DNA from: Arabidopsis thaliana
Lineage: Eukaryota > Streptophyta > Magnoliopsida > Brassicales > Brassicaceae
NCBI RefSeq assembly: GCF_000001735.4
Contig: NC_003074.8
Location: forward strand, 16,437,261 to 16,501,260
DNA length: 64,000 nt
Reading direction: 5' to 3'
Position 1 is the stretch's first letter. Each line of letters begins with the position of its first letter. The position numbers were made by a program, and so were the translations under genes. The notes under the pieces are model-generated. The model did no database searches. It was not told the DNA's origin and saw only the letters and a list, made by a program, of their open reading frames with translations. Positions 24,148-35,540 of this stretch are shown in pieces.

Positions 24148-27100
24148 CTGATATATACTGGATCATACTTGTGACTTTTTTCTTAACCGTTCTCTCTTAT
24201 TGCATGGTCGATCTTTTGGTCAGTGATTGTGCGATTTGTATAGACACTAAAGAAAGTTGAGCTTTAGCTTCAGTGTTTGTTTGGTTTGCTTGAATGTAAA
24301 GTTTTTAGTTTTGGAGTATGAAACCCGGTTCTGGTTCATCTTGATTTGATTTGGTCCGGTTCTATTTAATTTGGTTGAAATTTGATATTGTTTATGTTGA
24401 TTTGGCTGTATACTACAATTGCATAGTTATATCTAAACCAAAGGATAGTTTTCAAATTTGGTCATTCCTGTTGAGTTTTTTTTTTTGGGTAGAATTCCTG
24501 TTTAGTTTTTAATGTGTACATTTATATACACTTTATATGTTGGAATTTTCTGAACCAAAAGAAGAAATTTATATATACCATTATGACATTTAGTGAGCAC
24601 ATAAATTGTTAGTATATACAATTATTTAGGCAAAAACTAAATGGATCAATATGAACATAAATGTGTAGTTGCTGTGTATGTGTAAAGATGCAATTTTGTA
24701 CCTTAAACTTAACACGGCACTTCCTCATTGAAGTGTCATGTTTTTCTTGTGATCCAAGTTTTGTATGTTTCTGCATATATTTTTTTATAATCTTTTTCCA
24801 GTTAACACTTTTAGTAACTATTTATATCATTAGTAATTAACCACTCAAAACTAGATTATTTACACTTCCATCATTCACTCTCTTCCACATCACATAGAAA
24901 AATTCAAAACAAAAATAGCTTAGTTGCCGTTTCCTCTTTCTCCGTCACTTTTATTTTTTCATTTTTCTTCTATTTATTAATACAAAAAAAAACAATTATG
25001 TAAAATTCTGTAAAAAGTTAAATGCAATTTTGACTATCTCTCGAAATACATGTTACAATGTTACTGTTAGTCTATTAAGTTCTTCTTCACAATTGTGTAC
25101 TAAAATATGGGTGATGGATGCGTGTGTGTGTAGATGTTTTGAATAACACGTATGTTTTGAGCGAGTTAATTATTGAACCTGGTACAAGAAATCAATCAGG
25201 AACTAATAAACGATGATCTTCAAGTGATACATTTGGGCTTCGGCTCTAGTGTGGAAGTAGTAACTGACCATGACATTGAAGAAAATGATATCACAAAATA
25301 TTGAAATAAAAGAAAAGGCATGAAAGAAATGAATTTTCATGCATATGGACGAATGTGTACATAAATATTTTGTTGCATAGAATGTATGTAAATACATAAT
25401 TATGTATCTTGCTTCTTTAATTTGTAGAAGACAAAAAAAATTCGACGAAGTGTCATGTTTCTGTTGTGGTCTAAATTAATACTCTAGAAGGCGCAAATTG
25501 TGCATAAAGCAAAGGCGTTATATTGCTGATAAAGGAAGAAAATGACGTTACATAAAATATAAAATTATTATAGAATTTAGATTACCGAAATTCATTTTGG
25601 AACTGTCAGTTTCTTTTTTATTCTAAAATTTAAAACTAATTATTCTCAAACTAGTTTTTTGCTAAGAATGTAAATATTTCATTAAAAATGAAAAGTTATT
25701 AGAAGTTACACAAGATAGATCCTAAAGTTTGGTCCCATGGCAAAAAAGGATAAAAAACATGGAAACAAAAACAATCAGTCTATCGACAAAATCAGTAATT
25801 TCGGAATCAATAAAGTGATAAAACGATTTTGAAGTATCCAAAGTGATGACACCTCAAAGGAGTAGCTTTATGCTTCCTTCGTTTTCACATTATCGTCATC
25901 AAGTTACTACAACTTCTTCCACTGTGTCAAACTCCTATAATTGGAAACTGCATTGAAGCAATGTGTTTCAGTAGTAAAAGAAATGCATATAACATAAAGT
26001 ATTGTTAGAAAATCTTGAGTGAAGGAATGAAATACATATAAAAACCACGAGTGAAGCAACAGTTGGGTCGGTCAACAAGGGAACATAAGACGCATATACT
26101 ATTATTTGGGATAAGTGTTTACATCATCTTATTCACTTTCAGTTTTGTGTTTACACAAGACAGTTTTAACAACCAAAAAAATCTGGAAGAAATAAATGAT
26201 AGTTAAATGTCTTGGCAATAAATTTTAAGGAATTTCGTAATACATTTATTACTATTCGATGTATTAAAATTTTCATTTGTCTTAGTTTTTAAAAGTATAC
26301 TGTAATTTGGTTGGAAAAAATTTCTAAAACCTTACAGGTTTTATTGCCTTGCACGCAACAAATTATGAGATTGAGAATCTGAGAGGCCGACTTAGGCCTT
26401 TTGATTTATTTTCTTGAAAAGGAAAAACAAAGGGTTTATTTATCTACCTGGTATATCTTTATTTTTCATGTTCACTAAAGGAAAAATAAAGTATTGACAA
26501 CAACTAAGAAAATGATATTATTTTCATAATTATTTCGTGAGACCTTAATTTTTTTCTTTGTTTGTAAAGAATGTTAGACGTGAATAAAATAAAATAAAAT
26601 AAAAAAGTTTATAAATAATTAAAACGGTTTGAAAATCCAAATCGGAAAAGAATATGATCAAAGAGTTTTGGAGGCTTTGATTACAAATGTTTCCTAATAG
26701 TTTTTTTAAAGTTTGAAAACCCAAATAGAAAGAAAATGGTCTATTAATTCTCCATATAGTTAAAGAATAAAATCTAAATTGGAGAAAACGGTTTATTAAT
26801 TCTCCAAATATATTATGAATTAGATACATTTTCTTTTAATATTTGTTTTTGCTTTACTAGCCTTCTTTGTTTAAATGTCAATTTTAAATTTATATTTATC
26901 ATTCTGCCTTTAACTTATTAAAAAAAATATTTTCATATGCCTATATAATAGTTAAATAATGTAAAAATATTAGATTTTTTTTAAGAAAAGTTATAAAAAA
27001 ATTATAACCCCTACAATAATGATTTACGCCACTACTTACATCACAATTTTTGCTATTCCTCTTCTTTTTTTTTCCTGTAACGTGACGAGTGAAGTAGAGA

Positions 27101-28802
27101 AAAACTTAAGTGTGAGTAAGATTCCTGGGATGAGAATTGTGGAAGGTGAAGTCGTGTAAGTTGATGTAACACAGGTCTCGGATCTTCAAGCATAAAACTA
27201 CTTAATCATCAACTTGCGCAAAATATATCTTTATTATAACACATATGTATATATCAGCAATGACAAATATAACCAAAAAAAAAAAAGAATAGATATTTTA
27301 CAAAAAGAGGTTGAAATAACATTGTGGTGACAAAAGCATATATCTTGTGTATAGTGGTGATTTGCACAAACAAAAAAGAGTTCATAGGTTTGTAAACTAT
27401 AGTGTATTGACTTAGTTAATCAGGGTCGATACCGACTAATCTTTTCGGATGATTATTCTAATTCTGATGATTAAATTTTAAGTTTTTGCAGCTTCAAATT
27501 CTGCATAACAAGAGAATAATGATGGAATCATAGATATAATGTTGCCAATATTTGCAAATTATTGTACTATGTTCAACAATGATCAACATATTATTTATGG
27601 AAAGAGGGAACTTTATCTTTAAATTTTAGTACTAGTATGTAATTACATTTAATGAAGAAAAAAAAAACAGTCCAACCGCCACATGTTAAGATTCTGGCTA
27701 ATATTTGTTTTGTAAACAATTAACATACACAATAGAAAAAAAAATCAACAACATTAATCAGTCATTAACAACATTATTTGCCATCGTTAATCGCATTTTG
27801 GCTGGTGATACACGCCAATATATAAGCCATTATAGTGCATTGATTTGTCCATGTCTAAAGGATTCTTCTATCCAAACACAATTTTATACGCAAAGATTTG
27901 AATTAAAGCAAGGATTTGGACAGAATGTACGCAAAAGCAAAACGAAATAGCTAGCGTTCACACAAATTACACACTGTCTTTGTCTCTGTCTTTATCATAA
28001 CCGAATTAATTGCAATTGCGAAAATTTATGTACATATGTATAAAAGAAATTAAAGATCCTAATATTTCGGTAGGTACGTGTATCCATCTTAATTTAATTT
28101 TGGTGTCTGAGTTTTTTAAAACAAGAGCAATCATATACACACTTTTCTTGAAAGAACAAGTGGGGTTTATCACAGTATGAAACTATAAAAAGAAAGCAAA
28201 AGGAAGTCCTGTGAGTGGCTACAAATCAAATTAAAGGTTTTGAATTAGGTATAATATATTACTCAATTTAGATAGAATGTTTTGAAGAAAAGACATTGTG
28301 AGTTTTCGTAAATAAGGTTGTGTTTTCATCTGGCATAATATTCTATAATATAATATCTATCCTAAATCATACGTAAAATCCATGATATTTTGAAAATTCA
28401 CATATGACAAATGAATCTCAATATTATGAAAATTATATTCACTATTTTTTATATATAAAAATAATAATCGTATTAGTCTTAAACTAAATCTCTACAAAAT
28501 AGCTATCTACTTCTTCTTTTTGACACATAAGTGAAAAAAAAATTTTCGTCTGAAAATTTATAGTTAATTTTATTATCAGTTTTGGTCTATTTTTTTTTAT
28601 TATCCAGTCTGAAAGTTTGATAATAACAGTTTGAAAAATATTTTTTTCTATTATCCTAAGAGTCCGAAAAATATAAAGATGATTTTCATTGATTCTAGCG
28701 ACCATTACCTTTTTCGAGGTGGCAAACAAAAAATAAAAAATTGACAAATTTTTCATTTTTGTAAGGCAAATTGTAAATAAATTCAAATTCTTTTAAGAAA
28801 TT
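24148..28802. other. Intergenic between VPS24.2 and SCPL48
   Basis: 4.6 kb of AT-rich spacer. The first 200 bp are the VPS24.2 3' flank. Minor internal similarities exist (GAAGTGTCATGTTT near 24735 and 25448; ATTAATTCTCCA near 26744 and 26794). Frames at 25203-25397, 26545-26829, 27705-27950 and 28484-28786 are AT-driven and match no family. Confidence 0.42.
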
Positions 28803-29041
28803 AAATAAGTAACTTTATAATATTTTGATCCACAGTTTGTTTAGTAGACTAACAAACCAACTATATAAATAAAATCATCGTTTCTTGAATCCCATAAACC
28901 CAAAATTGTAAATAAAACAAAATGCTTTTAGGATACTAAATAAGTAACTTTTTAATATTTTTGATCCACGATTTGTGTAGTAGACAAACAAGGCAACTAT
29001 ATAAGTAACATCATCGTTTCTTCAATCCCATAACCCAAAAA
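28803..29041 (+). promoter_or_regulatory. Duplicated core promoter of SCPL48
   Basis: Two diverged copies of about 105 bp, 135 bp apart (28803-28907 and 28938-29041), each contain TTTTGATCCAC, a TATA box in the context ACTATATAA (28860 and 28996), CATCGTTTCTT and CCCATAA. The downstream TATA lies about 70 bp before the SCPL48 ATG and is the likely functional one. Confidence 0.75.
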
Positions 29042-29067
29042 TTCTCTCACAGAAAACCAAAAAAAAA

Positions 29068-31585
29068 ATGGACTCCAAAACAACTTTTCTCACATTTCTC
29101 CTCTGTATTTTCATTTTCTCTCATTTTTCACCCTCAACTTCCAAATCTCTGACAGAAAAGCCCTTATCTTTCTCACCGTCGGCGAGTTTGCCGACTCTCA
29201 CGGCGGAGAGACTTATCAAAGGATTCAATTTGATGCCTACACGCGACGTCAATGTCATCGATGAAGAAGGTTCTGAGGCTCCGAGACTGGTCGAGAGAGC
29301 ATTCGATTTGCCGGCGGCGGTTGACCGTCGTGGCTCCGGTGGTTCTCCGTCGGTTCAAGATTTTGGTCACCATGCTGGTTACTACAAACTCCCTAACTCA
29401 AAAGCAGCAAGGTAACTTCCATTTGCTTGTACCGGAATTAAACCGGTTCAATCAATCCGGTTTACTTTAGATTTTCTTCTAACCGTTTCATCCGGCTTCC
29501 TAGTTCACAATTGTTTTCACAAATATAGACCAAGCCGGTTTAATTTAAATTTTTCTCTTAACCGTTCTAATTAGTTTGGTACACATTGACATTTGAACTC
29601 AACCGGCTTCTTAATTCTCAATTTCTTCTCAAAGAGCAAACAAATCCGGTTACTTTATGATTTTATATAACCGCTCAACCGTTTTAGTAATATTTGGAAC
29701 CGTCTCGGTTAACTTCGGTATTATGACTAAACCGAGTTTTTCTATTGCTCAATTTCTTTCTCAGGATGTTCTACTTTTTCTTCGAGTCAAGGACGAACAA
29801 AGCCGATCCAGTGGTGATTTGGCTAACCGGTGGACCAGGTTGCAGTAGTGAACTGGCTCTGTTCTACGAGAACGGACCGTTCACCGTCTCTAACAACTCA
29901 TCTCTTTCTTGGAACGAATTTGGTTGGGACAAGGTTGGTTAGAAAAAAAAATGGTCAACCAAAACACGTTTTCTCATATCTCAACAAGAAACCAAATTAT
30001 TCTCAACCACTTTATTTCAATTTTAATATTATAGGCATCAAATCTAATCTACGTGGACCAACCGGTAGGAACTGGTTTCAGTTACACATCGGACCAAAGC
30101 GATCTTCGTCATGACGAGGATGGTGTCAGTAATGACCTTTATGACTTCTTACAGGTTCGGTTTCAATTCTTTCCTCTGTTTCATCACATTAAAAACATGT
30201 TCTTGACGTGACACATTTTCTTTGCAGGCGTTTTTCAAAGAGCATCCACAATTTGTGAAGAATGATTTTTACATTACCGGTGAATCCTACGCTGGACATT
30301 ACATTCCGGCATTGGCTTCACGTGTTCACCGTGGAAACAAGAACAAAGAAGGAACTCACATTAACCTTAAGGTAAAAAGAAAAAAAAAAGTCCACATTGA
30401 TCAGACATTTTGTGTTTTGTCTTTAAACCAAATATGGTTTATATCAGGGTTTTGCGATCGGTAACGGTTTAACCAACCCGGAGATTCAATATGGTGCGTA
30501 TGCGGATTACGCGCTAGACATGAATTTAATCACACAGTCTGATCATGATAACCTCAACCGTTATTACGCAACTTGTCAACAATCTATCAAAGAATGCAGT
30601 AATAAACAATCTCTCAACTTCTTTTTATTACAAAAATGATAGTTTACTTTAAGTTTGTGATTTTGTAATGAAATATGTTTGCTTTCTTTATGCGGTTTCA
30701 GGCGCGGATGGTGGTGAAGGGGATGCGTGTGCTTCTTCTTACACTGTCTGCAACAACATTTTCCAAAAGATAATGGATATTGCTGGAAACGTAAACGTAA
30801 GCATCAAAACTGGAATTGAATTAATCTCTTTTACTTGTTTATTCTTGAAATAATAGCTAACAAGATTTTTGGTCTCTCTGTTTTGAAGTATTATGACGTG
30901 AGGAAACAATGTGAAGGAAGCTTATGCTATGATTTCTCGAACATGGAGAATTTCTTGAACCAGAAATCGGTGCGGAAGGCATTAGGTGTGGGAGATATCG
31001 AGTTTGTGTCTTGCAGTACAGCGGTCTACGAAGCAATGCAGATGGACTGGATGCGGAATCTTGAGGTCGGGATTCCAGCTCTTCTTCAAGATGGAATTAA
31101 GCTCCTTGTTTATGCCGGAGAATACGATCTCATCTGCAATTGGCTCGGTACTTTTCCTCGCTATATCCAAGTGTATGCTGACCATAGTTACATCTCCGGA
31201 AAACTGTTTAAGCTGAGACTGATTGAGTATTTTTTCCTTCGTATATAGGAAACTCAAAGTGGGTTCACGAAATGGAATGGTCAGGCCAGAAAGAGTTTGT
31301 AGCAGCAGCGACAGTTCCATTCCACGTAGACAACAAAGAAGCGGGTTTAATGAAGAACTACGGTTCACTCACTTTCCTAAAGGTAAACCGAACAAAAATC
31401 GAGAAACTGAACATATCTCTATCGATATTTGTCCCTAACCTAATCGAAATCGGGAAAACGTTTTATAGGTCCATGATGCTGGACACATGGTTCCGATGGA
31501 TCAGCCAAAGGCAGCATTGCAAATGCTTCAGAACTGGATGCAAGGAAAGCTCAGTACACCCACTGGTCGGACCGCTCATCAGTAA
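29068..31585 (+). CDS. SCPL48: Serine carboxypeptidase-like 48
   Basis: Secreted or vacuolar serine carboxypeptidase (peptidase S10, alpha/beta hydrolase) that removes C-terminal residues. Nine exons: 29068-29411, 29765-29933, 30035-30154, 30228-30371, 30448-30598, 30702-30796, 30889-31147, 31249-31382 and 31469-31585, with consistent phases, for 510 residues. The start is a signal peptide (MDSKTTFLTFLLCIFIFSHF). The oxyanion-hole motif WLTGGPGCSSELAL, the nucleophile in GESYAG (Ser231), Asp421 in YAGEYDLICNW and His478 in GHMVPMDQP complete the triad. GHMVPMD and the long propeptide fit the true carboxypeptidase clade (SCPL47-49) rather than the acyltransferase clade. Substrate is unknown. 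It faces the uL18-like gene tail to tail. Confidence 0.96.
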
Positions 31586-31906
31586 ATCCAAATTCCGAAC
31601 CGGCTGAATTATTATGTATTTAGGAGATCAATATTTTACTTTTAAGAAAAGCTAAATAACATATACTTGTGAATTATTTCTATCAATACACAGGAAACTT
31701 CATTGTTAATTTCTAACCATCATATAACCAAGTCACTACATGAGTTAGATTCGAACTCTATCATCTAAAACCTGATAAATACTTGATTCATTGAACACTC
31801 TTATCAGCATTATATGTCACAGAGATTTGACTATTCCAATTTCCAAGTTACACATAGCGAATCTATCACTAGAGAAGATAACACATAAAAAACAAAGATT
31901 GTGAAT
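31586..31906. other. Convergent intergenic region
   Basis: 320 bp between two 3' ends (SCPL48 plus strand, uL18-like gene minus strand). Both polyadenylation regions must lie here. No other feature seen. Confidence 0.6.
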
Positions 31907-32308
31907 TCACCGATGACCCTCAAAAGAACGATCACGATACTCATCATCATCATCATCATCGTCAAGAATGAGTGTAACACCATTGTTTCTAAGAGAGTTA
32001 ATAACAGCCCATACCTTAGTTCGACTCTTAAACCCTTTCTTTTCGATTTCTTTCTTGACATCAGCATGTATTCCTCTTCCTTGCCCATCCTGAAGCCCTT
32101 CCACTTTCAGCCTCATTGCTAAAACCTCTCCTACGATAGCCGCCGCCTTAGCATTGCAAGTACGGCCACACTCTAGGGAGTTCTTGATCGTGTGCTCTAC
32201 GGTTGAAGCTGTCGTCACTATTCTCCCGTTGTTTCTGTCCACTACGTTTGCTGTTATGTACTTGATCGACATGAACAGCCTTAAGACGTACCTTTTCAAA
32301 ACTGTCAT
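31907..32308 (-). CDS. Ribosomal L18p/L5e (uL18)-family protein
   Basis: A single coding exon of 133 residues with the bacterial-type L18p fold, a 5S rRNA-binding family. Visible family features are the opening KRYVLRLFMSIKYITANVVD, the TTASTVEHTIK strand, then a helix with CGRTCNAKAAAIVGEVLA and MRLKVEGLQDGQGRGIHADV. In plants several short uL18-like proteins act in organelles, some in group II intron splicing; the role of this one is unknown. The C-terminus has a run of Asp residues (GAT/GAC repeat, 31938-31962) absent from ordinary L18. An intron in the 5' UTR is likely (32820-32315): donor CTT|GTAAGTT, acceptor TTTTGTAG|AAGC seven bases before the ATG. Probably AT3G45020 by position. Confidence 0.88.
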   Translation of the reverse strand: MTVLKRYVLRLFMSIKYITANVVDRNNGRIVTTASTVEHTIKNSLECGRTCNAKAAAIVGEVLAMRLKVEGLQDGQGRGIHADVKKEIEKKGFKSRTKVWAVINSLRNNGVTLILDDDDDDDEYRDRSFEGHR

Positions 32309-32820
32309 TTGCTTCTACAAAAACACACAACAAATACTCAACATTGTAAGCACTGAAAAAGAGAAACTTGAACCAAATTCTTTATCTCTTTTACATTAAA
32401 TTTCAATTTTGGTGTTTCGATGTTCGATGTTTTTAATGGATCACGTGAAATTGAGATTGATAAATCGTTCCAATCAAATATAATCACTACAAACAAAAGT
32501 ATGGATATAAAGCTCGTAATTTGCGTTAGTTTTAGTTTAACCCCCTTTGAAATGAAGCTTCTCTACTAATTAATCTCTCAGAGGAATTTCGTCGAACACC
32601 TTACATGCAGCAATTCCAGCCAAGAATATACTCAAAAGCTACTAAAATTTCAAAATTAAAACTGAAATGAGAAAACAATAACACAAAGAAAGAAGCTAAG
32701 ACACGAGGAAATCAACAATTCGTAGCACAAAAGCAAAATCTCTGTCTAGATAACATAAGACAACAAATCGTAGAAGAGAAAAAATTTTACGAAAATTTTT
32801 TGAACTTTGGTTGAACTTAC

Positions 32821-33040
32821 AAGTTAAGGGGGATTGAACTTGAGCTAATCAAGAAGAAACGTTGCGACGAGAAATCACCAGAGCGCCAAGATTAAGGAAG
32901 GTGGACGAGTGACGACGAAGAAGTCGGTATAAACGAAGCGGGTCGGGTTTTACACCAATAACCAAGTATCCATGTTGTTTTACTTGGTCCAATCGTAATG
33001 GGCTTTTAATTTGGGCTAAAACCGGTACAGCAGCAACGTT
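32821..33040 (-). promoter_or_regulatory. 5' exon and promoter of the uL18-like gene
   Basis: The non-coding first exon probably covers about 32821-32940. Upstream on the plus-strand text are TAATGGGCTTTT (32996) and TTTGGGCTAA (33011), site II-type elements expected for ribosomal and organelle-biogenesis genes. Confidence 0.5.
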
Positions 33041-33047
33041 ATTTATC

Positions 33048-34027
33048 AGAGAGCATCTCCATTCGTGAGATACTCCATGAGTACATCATAATATATTATT
33101 AATATTTTTATGTTTAATTTAAGTAGAAAAACTTATACTAAAATTGTACTTCCATTAGTGAGATACTCTTATAAGTATCTCATTAACATTAACATATTAT
33201 TATATGTTTTTTATATTAAATTTAATATCTCTACAATACTTTTAAACATATCAATTATTTATTTTTACAAATTATATTATTAAATAGTTTTATTATTTTT
33301 AAAACCATAATTAAACATAATTAAACATTACTTTACATACAAAATCATAATAAAAAATATATAAATTAAATATAAAATTACATATAAAACTATGATAACA
33401 TAAATTAAATAGAAAAAATATATAAATTAAACAGAAATTACATATAAAACCATGATAACATAAATCAAAGCTAACTATATTATCTATTATGGTTTTACTC
33501 TTCATTTGATGATGCACCAAACTTTTGTCATATATGCTCAACTAGGTCATATTTTAGTTGTTGGTGCATACCTCTATCACGAAGTCGAATTCGATTGCCG
33601 AGAATATTGCAAAATAAAAATAGAAAATTTTAAATGTTTGTTTTCTAATTAAAAAAAACTATTATATTTATAAATTATTATTATGTTTAATGCTTAACTA
33701 ACACCAATTAAATAATATTCGTATATAATTTAAACATATACATGATAGAGCTTGTTATATAGATAATTTAATTTTATGAATTTTAAAAGTAAAAATAAAA
33801 AAAATAACAAACATATAAAGTATTTAATTGATGTTATAAAGTATAAATGATTTTATTTATAACAAAAAAAAGAAATTAATAACAAGATGACATGTGGAAG
33901 AGAGAGAAGGTTTCTTATTTCAAAAACGATTCTGAGAAAAACTAATTAAAAAATATTATTTTCATATTTTTGATTTATTTTTAATTTGGAGTTTTTCAAT
34001 GAGAAACCATAGATGGAGATGATCTAA
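33048..34027. mobile_element. Probable non-autonomous DNA transposon
   Basis: The left end AGAGAGCATCTCCATTCG and the right end (reverse complement TTAGATCATCTCCATCTATG) give a terminal inverted repeat of about 14 bp with the GCATCTCCA core common in plant MITEs. The interior is extremely AT-rich, holds a 58-bp imperfect tandem repeat (about 33350-33475, sharing TTACATATAAAAC and ATGATAACATAAAT), and encodes nothing. A second terminus-like copy near 33147 suggests nesting. Target duplication not resolved. Confidence 0.45.
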
Positions 34028-34345
34028 TAATCATCTAAATTGTTGGTTGACTTTTTGAATTTCGGACAACTTGTACTACTAATACTTGGCTTTTCAAACT
34101 GTCATACTATTTTGTCTTAGTATAAGTAAATTTTAGAAATTAGCACAAGTAAACACGATTACAAGTTGTAATATACTGTATCATCACAAAACATGAAGGC
34201 TATTAATATGAGAGTAGAGAACATAATTATAATATCAATCTTCAAAATCTATTCAATTAAGAAAACAAAAGAACTTGAGTTTCAGTACAACAAAACATTT
34301 GTTTCTTAAAAGAGAAAGAGCAAAAACAGAAGTAAGAGAGTCGAT

Positions 34346-35052
<707 letters not shown>

Positions 35053-35540
35053 ATTTGCAGAGAGACGAACGAAGCTCGAGTCGACGGCGGATAGCTTTTT
35101 GCTTCAAGAGAGCTCGAATTATAACCTAAGAAGACGTTTTATGTAATATAAAAACCCTCATTTATATGGGCTTGTTGGGCCCAACCAATATAAAGCCCAA
35201 TAACTACAGCTATGTTTGCTCTGTTTGTTTTCTTTCATATTCCAAAAGTGTTTGATAAGTACTTGGGCCAATATGGGCCTTGTTATTTTTAGATGGGCTG
35301 CTATTTTGTTAGCATGTTCATCTCTGTATTTAACATTGGTTTGTCAAACAGAGGAAAGAAGATTGGTTCTTGCAGAGAATAATAATACGTAGGAAGGAAA
35401 CAAAAAGTTGAGATCAAAAAACACATTTGTCTCTTAAAGAGATACGGCAATTAACAAGAGGAAGTATGGTTAGTAGTAAGATACTTTGTTATGTACATGA
35501 AGTGAAAAAACGTAGAATGTTGACTCTAGGCTTAACTAAT
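35053..35540 (-). promoter_or_regulatory. RPS20A promoter and DOK1 3' flank
   Basis: The RPS20A-proximal half contains TATAAAAACCCTC (35149) and the paired site II words TTGGGCCC and AAGCCCAATA (35174-35203); further site II words are at 35268-35298. The half next to 35540 is the DOK1 3' UTR region. No other gene. Confidence 0.55.

Noticed and set aside
31907..32333. Other plus- and minus-strand frames over the uL18-like gene
   Set aside because: Shadows; only the 133-codon minus frame has family features.
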